DNA of 64,000 nt, from assembly GCA_963770155.1 (NCBI GenBank), contig CAVYOE010000001.1, positions 1,302,001-1,366,000 on the forward strand, read 5' to 3'. Shown one piece after another: positions 10,081 through 17,723 of this stretch (positions are counted from its first letter, which is position 1; each line of letters opens with the position of its first letter). The stretch comes from CAVYOE01 sp963770155. GTDB taxonomy: Bacteria > Actinomycetota > Thermoleophilia > Solirubrobacterales > 70-9. A program made the position numbers and the translations under genes. The notes beneath the pieces are model-generated. The model did not search any database, was not told where the DNA came from, and was given only the letters and a program-made list of their open reading frames with translations.

Positions 10081-10710
10081 CTACTCGGGAGCCTCCGCCT
10101 TGATCACAAGGCATGGTGTTGAGAGCGTGTCTGGCTCAAGCAGCCACCCAGTGCGAAGCAAGGCGGCACCGATCAAGGAAAGGACCTCGCCGCTATCCGG
10201 CACGGCGTTTGCTCCAGTCGGGTCCGGCAACGCCTCAGAGAATGCTCGGGCGCCAATCTCCGCATCCTCGGCGTGGGTGCTTCCTTTGGCGGTTGAGGAC
10301 ACGAAAGCCTCCCAAACGAAAAGCCCGTTTCCTGCCGCTACGAATGACTCCCAGCTCAAAAATGCGGACGCCGTTGCTGCGTCCTCCCGGACCTTTCCGA
10401 GAATCCATGGAGCCTGCACCAGTCCGGCCCCCAAAGCTGCGGCGCCGGCATGGGCAGACCACGGACGTGTGCCTTCACCCGCCCTCGCCCGCCCCAGGTC
10501 CTTTGAGTCCGTCGGCAGCGGCACGAACAAAGGACATTCCAGCCCCAGAGTGACGGGGCGGCTAGCCAAATCATCAGTGAGCGACGTGACCAAGTCCTCG
10601 ATGTCCTGACCATCAGTGGTTTCGCCCGCATCAACATCGAGACGTGCCCACCCGAAGTTACCCCCGGCGATCGAGCCGACATCTGCGCAGTAAACGACCA
10701 GGTCCTTCAT
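10081..10710 (-). CDS. Unknown protein with possible DUF429/RNase H-like fold
   Basis: 209 residues. It opens with a strand ending in an acidic residue (LVVYCADVGS), then GNFGWAR, a second strand LGLECPLFVPLP, a Gly/Ala-rich helix (HAGAAALGAGLVQAPW), VWEAFVSS and HAEDAEIGARAF. This order (Asp on strand 1, Glu on a central strand, late Asp on a helix) resembles DUF429-type RNase H-fold proteins, but the match is from memory and tentative. The ATG at 10710 overlaps the upstream stop as ATGA. Confidence 0.55.
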   Translation of the reverse strand: MKDLVVYCADVGSIAGGNFGWARLDVDAGETTDGQDIEDLVTSLTDDLASRPVTLGLECPLFVPLPTDSKDLGRARAGEGTRPWSAHAGAAALGAGLVQAPWILGKVREDAATASAFLSWESFVAAGNGLFVWEAFVSSTAKGSTHAEDAEIGARAFSEALPDPTGANAVPDSGEVLSLIGAALLRTGWLLEPDTLSTPCLVIKAEAPE

Positions 10711-10997
10711 CTCTCCTCCTCACGATGGTCTTGTTCGGTAACGCGATATCGAATCAGCTCGCCAGTGCCAGCCACGGAGATGATCCAGTCCTCCTCCTTC
10801 TGCACGCAGCGAAAGTAGACCGGCATGCCATCAGAGACAGCGACATAGGCGTTTCTGCCGAGCGCGTGGACCTGCTCAGCTCGGTAGTACGCCCAGGCAA
10901 TCCACCTCTGCGTTTCAGCATCGAAGACCTCTAGCGAGAAATACGGCGGGAAACGAAGAGGCTTCCAGGTTTCGTGATCTCGGTTCCTCCCCCTCAC
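10707..10997 (-). CDS. Small hypothetical protein
   Basis: 96 residues rich in aromatic and charged residues (YFSLEVFDAETQRWIAWAYYRAE), with alternating strands and no signal peptide or Cys motif. I do not recognise the family. Its start overlaps the preceding stop by four bases and its stop overlaps the next start by four bases (ATGA in both cases), so it is an integral member of the operon. Confidence 0.6.
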   Translation of the reverse strand: MRGRNRDHETWKPLRFPPYFSLEVFDAETQRWIAWAYYRAEQVHALGRNAYVAVSDGMPVYFRCVQKEEDWIISVAGTGELIRYRVTEQDHREEER

Positions 10998-11203
10998 TTT
11001 GTTCCCTTACTCCCGACGTGCCAATGCCCGCAGAAGCTGCATCGGTACGCGTGCTTCGGCGTCGCCAACAGAACCGCTTCCGTTGCGGCTTCGCGATCTC
11101 GATACTGCTTCTTCGGTTTGCCGTCGTGGCGGAAGTGCTCCGGGAGGATGCGTCCCATGCCTGAAAGGTCGCCAGGCATAGGGCGACCTGACACCTCACT
11201 CAA
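10994..11203 (-). CDS. Small zinc-knuckle-like protein
   Basis: 69 residues. The C-terminal YRCSFCGHWHVG provides C-x2-C-x2-H-x-H, enough for one small zinc site of a kind seen in short proteins of phages and actinobacterial mobile DNA. The middle is basic (GKPKKQYRDREAATEAVL). It overlaps both neighbours (11196-11203 upstream, 10994-10997 downstream). Confidence 0.6.
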   Translation of the reverse strand: MSEVSGRPMPGDLSGMGRILPEHFRHDGKPKKQYRDREAATEAVLLATPKHAYRCSFCGHWHVGSKGTK

Positions 11204-12212
11204 AGCGCTTGATCCTCCGTACCCCTACGGTCGCGATCGGCGCCTTGCAGAGTTCACCTCTCGCAGTCGCGAGCCTCAGCCGGCGAGTTCCCTCGGGAAC
11301 ATCTTGGATGGTCACCGTCCCCGTTCCGCCCGAGATGCGGTTGCCAGACGAATCCTTGGCGACCAGACGAAGGCGCAGGCGCTTCACGGCGTCGTCCGAT
11401 TTGACTCGCGCCGTGACCTTGCAGGTCTCCGGATCGAACTTGACCTGCCTGATCTTGGTCGGCGGCGAGGTATCAACATCGATCCCTAGCCATCCCAAGC
11501 CTGCCCCCAGCGCCATCGCCATGACCGTGAGGGAAAGGATGCCGACGAGCGCGTAGCCGACAAGGAGGCCCCCGCCTGTCACAAGTGCCAAAGCCAGCTC
11601 GCCAAGGGAGCTCGCAAAGCTTCGGATGGAAGTGCGGGAGCTGGGCGGAGAATAGCCCGGCCCGTAGCTGGGCCCGGCCGGAACCAAATCCCTGATCGAG
11701 CCTTCGCTCAGACCGAGTCCATGCGACTCGCAATAGCTGAGCAGCTCGGCGGTTGAGTCGAACGACAGATGGCCAACTCGGTGGCGCTCGGCTATTGCCC
11801 GCGTCCCTCCGACCCCGGTCCCGCCGATGCGAACGATCGCGTGGGGCTTCGCGTACTCGGCGCGAAACCCATCCCGGTGTAGCTCGACCCGGCCCCAGGC
11901 CTCGATGACTCCGAGGACCTCTGAGCCTGGATCCAGATCCGGCACGCCAAAGCGGCTCTTGGCCCATTCCTCGTATCGCGCTGGATGCACTCCGTAGAGA
12001 CCGCAGCCGCAGTGCGGATCCGGGGCGTCGTGGTCCTCCTTCGCAAAACGGCACCGAGCTTTGGTTGGCTCACCGCCGCCTTTCCAGCGCCCCCCTTGGA
12101 CAGCGGCACGCAGGACCGGCCGGTCACCTCGCCAATGCGTGCTCCACTTCCGGATGCCGTAAATCGGGCCGGGGACGAGAGTCGTCTCGCCAGCAGTGGT
12201 TGCGGGCTTCAC
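11196..12212 (-). CDS. Membrane-anchored protein of unknown function with CGCGLYGVHP domain
   Basis: 338 residues from GTG 12212. The N-terminal ~130 residues carry GPIYGIRKW, PHCGCGLYGVHP and VLGVIEAWGRVELHRDGFRAE, a domain I recall in several actinobacterial proteins without function. A long hydrophobic stretch, ALALVTGGGLLVGYALVGIL and onward (about residues 210-245), gives one or two membrane spans. The last ~85 residues look like a small extracellular beta domain. The GTG start overlaps the stop of a 56-codon ORF upstream as GTGA. Confidence 0.6.
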   Translation of the reverse strand: MKPATTAGETTLVPGPIYGIRKWSTHWRGDRPVLRAAVQGGRWKGGGEPTKARCRFAKEDHDAPDPHCGCGLYGVHPARYEEWAKSRFGVPDLDPGSEVLGVIEAWGRVELHRDGFRAEYAKPHAIVRIGGTGVGGTRAIAERHRVGHLSFDSTAELLSYCESHGLGLSEGSIRDLVPAGPSYGPGYSPPSSRTSIRSFASSLGELALALVTGGGLLVGYALVGILSLTVMAMALGAGLGWLGIDVDTSPPTKIRQVKFDPETCKVTARVKSDDAVKRLRLRLVAKDSSGNRISGGTGTVTIQDVPEGTRRLRLATARGELCKAPIATVGVRRIKRFE

Positions 12213-12379
12213 CCCGGCACTGGCTCGGGCTCCCTGGGCTTGTCAGGACTTGGGCGAGGCTGGGCTGGCGCTGGCTCCTCCTCCGGCGCCGGCCGCCGAT
12301 CGGGCGGCGCGTTGGGAACCGGCTTGGGTGCCTCGACCGGCTCAACGATGATCGTTCGCGAGGGACCAGGCAAAGTCAT
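12209..12379 (-). CDS. Tiny proline-rich protein, first gene of the unknown operon
   Basis: An ORF of 56 residues starts at ATG 12379 (MTLPGPSRTIIVEPVEAP...) and is then almost entirely Pro/Glu/Ala/Arg, ending PREPEPVPG. Its TGA overlaps the GTG of the next gene by four bases (GTGA). The overlap and consistent codon bias argue that it is real despite its length. The function is unknown; the composition suggests a disordered linker or scaffold peptide. Confidence 0.55.
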   Translation of the reverse strand: MTLPGPSRTIIVEPVEAPKPVPNAPPDRRPAPEEEPAPAQPRPSPDKPREPEPVPG

Positions 12380-12429
12380 GCCAGATCGGTCGGGCCTTTA
12401 CCCTCCTCCCTGACAGGAGGACGAGGACG

Positions 12430-13092
12430 ATCGGTTTTAAGAGGCGAACGCAGACGGAGCTCGACGGGCTCGACGACGAGCGGTTAATCGCCTATCTACG
12501 TGAGGCTGTCGATACAGACGCCGCAGTGGCGAGCCGAGAGGCACTTGCGGTGCTCGTGTTCCGCTATGAGGGACTTGTTAGAGCGAAGGTCCTGCTGAAA
12601 GTGAGCCGAAGCGACGCCGACGATCTCGTCGCAACGGTGTTCATGAGCGTCCTCAACTCGATCTTCAGTGGTCAGACGCCGGCCGAGTTCCGCGCCTGGC
12701 TCATGACGATCACGAAGCGGCGCATTGCCGACTACCACCGCTCCGGGGGCTTCGCGGCAGGAATGGAGCTGTTTGACCCCACTGGCAGTGACGAAGAAAC
12801 GACTCAAGGGCCCGCCGAGCCTTCCTCGGGCGGAGAGATCGAGCGAGCCGAAGCCGGAATGCTGATTCAAGAAATGCTGACGGAGCTTGGCGAGGCCCAC
12901 CGCCTAGTCGTCCAGCTCTACGTGCTCGAGGGACACGCGGCCGCCGAATGTTGCGACCGGGTGAACAGTCAGCTTGGCGCGTCCCTGACCGACCCAATGA
13001 CAGAAGCGAATGTCCACCAAATCGCAAGCCGCTTTAGAGCGACGCTGCGCGAAGCTCTCGCGGGTGGATCGCCGGAGGCTGCTCATGGCTGA
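12430..13092 (+). CDS. ECF-type RNA polymerase sigma factor
   Basis: Region 2 is visible as RYEGLVRAKVLLKVSRSDADDLVATVFMSVL, then EFRAWLMTITKRRIADYHR. Region 4 is ELGEAHRLVVQLYVLEGHAAAECC. In-frame sigma-like sequence (LDGLDDERLIAYLREAV) extends upstream of the first canonical start, GTG 12526. A GGAGG at 12416-12420 is correctly spaced only for a start near 12430, where the codon is ATC, so the start is unresolved (rare codon or base error). The stop region overlaps the ATG of the HTH gene (13085). Position and overlap suggest this sigma controls the cassette downstream. Confidence 0.75.
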   Translation: MGFKRRTQTELDGLDDERLIAYLREAVDTDAAVASREALAVLVFRYEGLVRAKVLLKVSRSDADDLVATVFMSVLNSIFSGQTPAEFRAWLMTITKRRIADYHRSGGFAAGMELFDPTGSDEETTQGPAEPSSGGEIERAEAGMLIQEMLTELGEAHRLVVQLYVLEGHAAAECCDRVNSQLGASLTDPMTEANVHQIASRFRATLREALAGGSPEAAHG

Positions 13093-13705
13093 GGTTGAGC
13101 GCAAGCTTCGAGAGTTCGTCTCCGCATTTGAAATGAACGGCGATGCCGATCCACAGGACTACCTGGCTGACCTCGAGGGAGTTGATCGCGACGAGCTCGA
13201 GGCTCTGATTGACGCCTACTTGGACCGTGCTCCCCCCCGAGGTTGGAACTCGTCCGGGTACAACCAATCAGGCGCCGCTGAGCTGACCGATCGCCTTCAC
13301 GCTGCCCTCGCCGGGACGAACGGCCTATGGCCTTCCCTCCTCCCCCAGCTTCGGATGCGGGCGAAGTTGAAGCGGAGCGAGGTGGTCGCCCGTCTCGCGA
13401 GCGAGATCGGGCACTCGAAGAGTAAGGGCAGGGTTGAGAGCTATTACCACGAGATGGAGAGCGGACTGCTCCCAAGCGAGGGGGTCTCGACCAAAGTCCT
13501 GGAGGCTCTCGCATCAATCCTGGATTGGACCGCTGAGGGGCTGCGGACCGCCGGCCGTGCATTTCCGGGTGGCGGACAGGTCCCGGAGGAGGTTGTCTTC
13601 TCGCGAATTCCGGGAGGCGCGGGAGAAGTGGATGCCCCCACGCCCGAGCGTCAGCCTCCCCAAGATGACCTCGACGAGCTTTTCTTGGGAGGAGGGAATG
13701 ACTGA
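13085..13705 (+). CDS. HTH protein translationally coupled to the sigma factor
   Basis: 206 residues from ATG 13085, which overlaps the sigma stop (ATGGCTGA). The N-terminal half (FEMNGDADPQDYLADLEG, ELEALIDAYLDRAP) resembles short docking modules found near signalling proteins. The C-terminal half (QLRMRAKLKRSEVVARL and following, HEMESGLLPSEGVSTKVLEAL) looks like an XRE-type helix-turn-helix. Its stop overlaps the ATG of the peptidase gene (ATGACTGA). It is a candidate repressor or anti-sigma and likely substrate of the adjacent ImmA/IrrE peptidase, by analogy with ImmR-ImmA and DdrO-IrrE. Confidence 0.65.
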   Translation: MAEVERKLREFVSAFEMNGDADPQDYLADLEGVDRDELEALIDAYLDRAPPRGWNSSGYNQSGAAELTDRLHAALAGTNGLWPSLLPQLRMRAKLKRSEVVARLASEIGHSKSKGRVESYYHEMESGLLPSEGVSTKVLEALASILDWTAEGLRTAGRAFPGGGQVPEEVVFSRIPGGAGEVDAPTPERQPPQDDLDELFLGGGND

Positions 13706-14264
13706 GGTCACATCCGCTGAGATTGAGCGACGGGCGACCGAACTGTTGGTTTCTCTCCCACCTCACATCTGGGATGGCGCCTCGTTGCCTATCCCTGTTG
13801 AGGAAATTGCGGACTCGCAACTCGGCCTGTTGGTACGGGATCGAGACGACATCCCCTGTCCCCCGCCTGGTCCCGACGGAGAGGAAACCTCGGTCTCCGG
13901 CCTCCTCCTCACTCGTCGCCGCGAGATCTGGGTCAATGGCTCCGAGTCGCGCCAGTGGCCCGGCCGCCGCCGATTCACGGTTGCGCATGAGATCGGGCAC
14001 TGGCTGCTTCACCGAAACAAACAAAATGACCAGGTCTTCTGTCGCTCGGCTACGGTCGACCCTCAGGAGGACCAGCCCAAATCCTACCCGCCGATTGAGT
14101 CGGAGGCCAATCACTTCGCGGCCGCGCTGCTCATGCCCACGCCATTGATCAGGATGAAGTACGAGGAGATGAGGGAGCGCGGCCTGGAGTTCGACTGGCT
14201 ATGCGACAAGTTCGGGGCGTCAGGGGCGGCGATGGGGCGGCGACTACACCGCGTAATTACCTGA
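13698..14264 (+). CDS. ImmA/IrrE family metallopeptidase
   Basis: 188 residues from ATG 13698. The zinc motif is FTVAHEIGHWLLH (HExxH near residue 97), and the downstream third ligand region is ESEANHFAAALLMP (about residue 133), the standard ImmA/IrrE arrangement. Family members cleave HTH repressors to turn on mobile-element transfer or DNA-damage genes. The start overlaps the stop of the HTH gene. This coupling, with the sigma factor two genes upstream, supports a proteolytic on-switch for the downstream cassette. Confidence 0.85.
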   Translation: MTEVTSAEIERRATELLVSLPPHIWDGASLPIPVEEIADSQLGLLVRDRDDIPCPPPGPDGEETSVSGLLLTRRREIWVNGSESRQWPGRRRFTVAHEIGHWLLHRNKQNDQVFCRSATVDPQEDQPKSYPPIESEANHFAAALLMPTPLIRMKYEEMRERGLEFDWLCDKFGASGAAMGRRLHRVIT

Positions 14265-14275
14265 GGGGAGCCAAC

Positions 14276-14824
14276 TTGGACGCCAGCCAGCTAATCGAGC
14301 ATATGCAGAAAACCAAGGCGCGCCACCAAGACCTGCGCGCACCAACTACACCCGGCGTTTACGGATTCTTCCTGACTGAGGAAAGCAAGCTACGAGGAGT
14401 CGGCAAAGTCGCAGGGCCCCTGTACATCGGAACGACAGGCAATCTCGCACAACGTGAGTTCGATACTCACTTTGCGTCGGGTCAAACTGGATTCTCCACT
14501 CTTCGACGATCTCTCGGTGCGCTGCTCAAGGAAGAGCTCGATCTCGTGCCTATACCGCGTGGAACCGGAACGAGCAGGACCAACTTTACGAACTACCGAT
14601 TCGGGGAAGATGGCGAGGAACGGCTCAGTGACTGGATGACCCGCAACCTGGTCGTGGCAGTCGCGCCCTTGTCGGAACCGGATCAAGCCGAGAAGGAGCT
14701 GATCGCTCTGGCCTGCCCGCCTTTGAACTTGACCGGCTGGTCGAACCCCGACGCCTCGGCGATCAAGGCCGCCCGGAAGGAATGTGCCGACATCGCCAGA
14801 GGAACCAGGCCACAGGCCGGATAG
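14276..14824 (+). CDS. GIY-YIG family protein
   Basis: About 182 residues from TTG 14276, chosen because GAGGGGAG (14263-14270) is well placed and the peptidase ends at 14264. Motifs are TTPGVYGFFL (GVY), GPLYIGTTGNLAQREFDTHF (YIG with downstream Arg), EKELIALACPPLNLTGW (catalytic-type Glu and closing Asn). It therefore has the residues expected of an active nuclease. Between the motifs is an unusual ~90-residue insertion. It is the second GIY-YIG protein in the island, but belongs to a different subgroup from the one at 6137. Confidence 0.75.
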   Translation: MDASQLIEHMQKTKARHQDLRAPTTPGVYGFFLTEESKLRGVGKVAGPLYIGTTGNLAQREFDTHFASGQTGFSTLRRSLGALLKEELDLVPIPRGTGTSRTNFTNYRFGEDGEERLSDWMTRNLVVAVAPLSEPDQAEKELIALACPPLNLTGWSNPDASAIKAARKECADIARGTRPQAG

Positions 14825-14891
14825 TGGGTAGAGATTCTGTTCGTCGATGTACCTTGTCCGGTGCATGCCGCCATAGGGAGGACTGGGCGCG

Positions 14892-17714
14892 TTGCCTGAT
14901 CTAGCCGAGCCGATCGCAGAAGAGAAGTATCTCGACGAGAACCTGCAGCTCATAGCTTGCGCAGGAGCTGGCAAGACCGAGAGGGTTGCGCGGCGCGTCG
15001 TGGCGCAATTACAGATCGCCGACATTCAACCCGAGAACGTGGTGGCATTCACATACAACGAGCGCGCTGCCGCCGAACTGAAGGACCGAATCGCGAAACG
15101 ATACGAGGAGGCCGAAGGGACACGTGACGGGTTGGCGGATCTGTACGTGGGCACGATCCACGGCTATTGTCTGGATCTACTCCAGCAGAACGCCTTTGAC
15201 GCGCTTGCTTACACCGTCTTGAACGACGTTCAGCAGCGCCTCTTGATTTCGAGGAACTGCCGCAAGGTAGGCCTGACAGAAGTCCTAGGCTGGAACCGGT
15301 ACTGGCAGGCACCAGCCTTCGCAGACCTGATGGCGATTCTTCGCGAAGGCGAGATCAACTACGCAGCGCTTGATGGGACGGATGCGGGCGAGTGTCTCGC
15401 GCGTTACCAGGAACTGTTGGGCACGAAGAGGAGCTTCGACTTCAGCTCGATCATCAGCGAGGCCGTCGCGATGATGGAGGAGGACGACGCCTTCCGCCGA
15501 CGGGTGGCGGAGCCGGTCCGATACCTGACAGTGGACGAGTACCAAGACGTCAATCCGGTCCAAGAGCGGCTTGTCCGCGCCCTGGCCGCGGCCGGGGCCA
15601 AGGTGACCGTTGTGGGTGACGATGACCAGCTCTTGTATGCGTGGCGTGGATCGTCGGTGTCGAACATCCTCACCTTCACCGACCGCTACGACGACGTCGA
15701 AGTCGAACGCCTGGAGAGGAACTTCCGCTCCAGCCGGGGCATTGTCGACATGGCGGAACACGTGATTCAGCGAAACGGCGGCGAACGGCTCGACAAGGGA
15801 ATGGTTTCAGCGGGGAACCAAGCGTTCGAGGAGGACGACATCGTGATGCAGGAGGCCGATTCAGCGCAAGACGAGGCCTCCGCAATCGCCTCTCGCATTT
15901 GGGACCTCATAGGGACTCCGTTCAAGGATCGTCCCGAGAGCGCTGAGCGTGGTCTCTCTTACAACGACGTTGCGATTCTCGTTCGAGTTAAGAAGCTGAT
16001 CGGGCCGCTCGCGAATGCCCTGGAACTCGCCAAGATTCCGTACGTCGTCGCCGGCCTCGCGAACCTCTTCCGCGCCCCCGAGGCTCTCGCAGCCCGCGAG
16101 CTCTTCTACCTCCTGGCTGGTCGCGTCGACGATGCGAGCCTCCGAAGCGCATGGGAGGCTGCGGATTTGGGACTCTCTGACGAGGACCTCGATCGAGGTA
16201 TCGTCGCGGTTCGCGAAGACCGAGCCGCCATTGAGGACGGGACGGGTCGCTTCGGCATCTACAACCTTCAGCGGTCGTTCCTTCGCTTCCTCGAAGCGGT
16301 CGAACTGCGCGAGGAGAAGATCACCGGAGATTCCCCGAGCCACGCCCACCAGCGCGCGGAGGTGGTCTTCTACAACCTGGGCAAGTTCTCGCAGGCGATC
16401 TCTGACTTTGAGCAGATCCACTTCCAGAGTGACCCGCAGCGCAAGTACGAAGAGTTCGCCGGATTTCTTGAATTCCAGGCTGAATCGATCTACCCGGAAG
16501 GCTGGCTCGAGACGCGATACGTCACCCCGGATGCTGTCCAGATCCTCACGATTCATCAGGCCAAGGGTCTCCAGTGGCCGGCGGTCTTCGTTCCGGGCCT
16601 GACCAAGAACTACTTCCCGCCGCGTGGCGGGGGCGGGATCTCTGCCTGGCATGCGATCCCAGATGGCGTGGTTTTGAACAAGGCCGACTACGAGGAAAGC
16701 GAGGTGGATGAGCGTCGCCTCTTCTACGTTGCCTGCACGCGAGCAAAGAAATGGTTGACGCTGACGCGAGCCAACTACAAACCCGGTGAGAAGCAGACCT
16801 ATCGCACGCCCTCGTTTCTCTGGGAGGAGGCTGCGGCCGCCCTTGATGCGATCGGCCCCCCAGATTCTGCCGTGGAGCGCGCCAAGGTTGAGCCGTCGCA
16901 GACGGAATCAATCGAGGACGTCGCACTCTCGTTCTCAGAATTGCGCTACGCGTTCGAGTGCCCGTACTCGTTCAAACTTCGGTTCCTTTACGGGTTTAAC
17001 CCGCCGATCGCCGAGGCACTCGGGTACGGCAAAGGGCTGCACGATTGCCTCTTTGAGTTGCACGACCGTGCACTCAATGGCGGCGACACCTCCGAGGAGG
17101 TCTGCGAAGAGCTCGTCGAACGCCACCTCAACCTTCCGTTTGCGTATCCACGCCTGAAGACACAGCTGAGCGAGAAGGCGATTGAGCGCCTCCGTGCCTA
17201 CATAGCAGCCCGATCGATCGATTTCGACAAGATCGAGCATGCGGAGCGACCGGTCGAGATCGAGCTCGGCAACGGCGTTCGCGTGACAGGCCGCATTGAC
17301 CTCGTTCGCAGGCGTGACACCAACGAGGTAGTCGTGATCGATTTCAAGTCCAGCCCTCGTGCTCAGCAGGAGGAGGTCACCGACCTTCAGCTCCGCCTTT
17401 ACGCGCTGGGATACAGACAGGCCACCGGCGAGAACGCACACTCGGTGGTGGTCGATAATCTCGACGACCTGAGTAGCCGGGAGCAGCCGGTCACAGAGGA
17501 GACGCTTGACGAGGCACGAGCGGCCGTCGGCGAGGCGGCGACCCTGATGCGGTCGAACGAGTTCCCCCGCCGCCCGAAGGGGGAAGCGAGCGCGGATCGT
17601 GACCGCACGTGCGACCGCTGTGACATGGCGGGCGTCTGCGGAACTCACACCTACACCGGGCCAGCCGGCGACGCCTCAGGCAATGGCGGAGAAGGCCGAC
17701 CCCCCACGCAGTAG
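14892..17714 (+). CDS. UvrD/PcrA-like SF1 helicase fused to RecB/Cas4-like Fe-S nuclease
   Basis: 940 residues. The helicase part has Walker A ACAGAGKT (about residue 22), FTYNERAAAELKDRI, Walker B VDEYQDVNPVQ (about 212), GDDDQLLYAWRG, LTIHQAKGLQWP (about 553) and RLFYVACTRAKK. The C-terminal third has FECPYSFKLRF (about 688), GRIDLVRR (about 800), VIDFKSSP (about 815) and CDRCDMAGVC (about 905). That is a PD-(D/E)XK nuclease whose four Cys would hold a 4Fe-4S cluster, as in AddB or Cas4. It probably unwinds and degrades DNA ends. The start is TTG 14892 behind AGGGAGG. Only 9 bases separate its stop from the methyltransferase gene. Confidence 0.85.
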   Translation: MPDLAEPIAEEKYLDENLQLIACAGAGKTERVARRVVAQLQIADIQPENVVAFTYNERAAAELKDRIAKRYEEAEGTRDGLADLYVGTIHGYCLDLLQQNAFDALAYTVLNDVQQRLLISRNCRKVGLTEVLGWNRYWQAPAFADLMAILREGEINYAALDGTDAGECLARYQELLGTKRSFDFSSIISEAVAMMEEDDAFRRRVAEPVRYLTVDEYQDVNPVQERLVRALAAAGAKVTVVGDDDQLLYAWRGSSVSNILTFTDRYDDVEVERLERNFRSSRGIVDMAEHVIQRNGGERLDKGMVSAGNQAFEEDDIVMQEADSAQDEASAIASRIWDLIGTPFKDRPESAERGLSYNDVAILVRVKKLIGPLANALELAKIPYVVAGLANLFRAPEALAARELFYLLAGRVDDASLRSAWEAADLGLSDEDLDRGIVAVREDRAAIEDGTGRFGIYNLQRSFLRFLEAVELREEKITGDSPSHAHQRAEVVFYNLGKFSQAISDFEQIHFQSDPQRKYEEFAGFLEFQAESIYPEGWLETRYVTPDAVQILTIHQAKGLQWPAVFVPGLTKNYFPPRGGGGISAWHAIPDGVVLNKADYEESEVDERRLFYVACTRAKKWLTLTRANYKPGEKQTYRTPSFLWEEAAAALDAIGPPDSAVERAKVEPSQTESIEDVALSFSELRYAFECPYSFKLRFLYGFNPPIAEALGYGKGLHDCLFELHDRALNGGDTSEEVCEELVERHLNLPFAYPRLKTQLSEKAIERLRAYIAARSIDFDKIEHAERPVEIELGNGVRVTGRIDLVRRRDTNEVVVIDFKSSPRAQQEEVTDLQLRLYALGYRQATGENAHSVVVDNLDDLSSREQPVTEETLDEARAAVGEAATLMRSNEFPRRPKGEASADRDRTCDRCDMAGVCGTHTYTGPAGDASGNGGEGRPPTQ

Positions 17715-17723
17715 GTTCTCGGG

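Noticed and set aside
8271..12212. Complete Pycsar system made of the cyclase-like protein and the membrane-anchored protein
   Set aside because: The membrane protein is on the opposite strand in its own operon and lacks a recognisable cyclic-nucleotide-binding or TIR domain, so the pairing is only a hypothesis and not an annotation.
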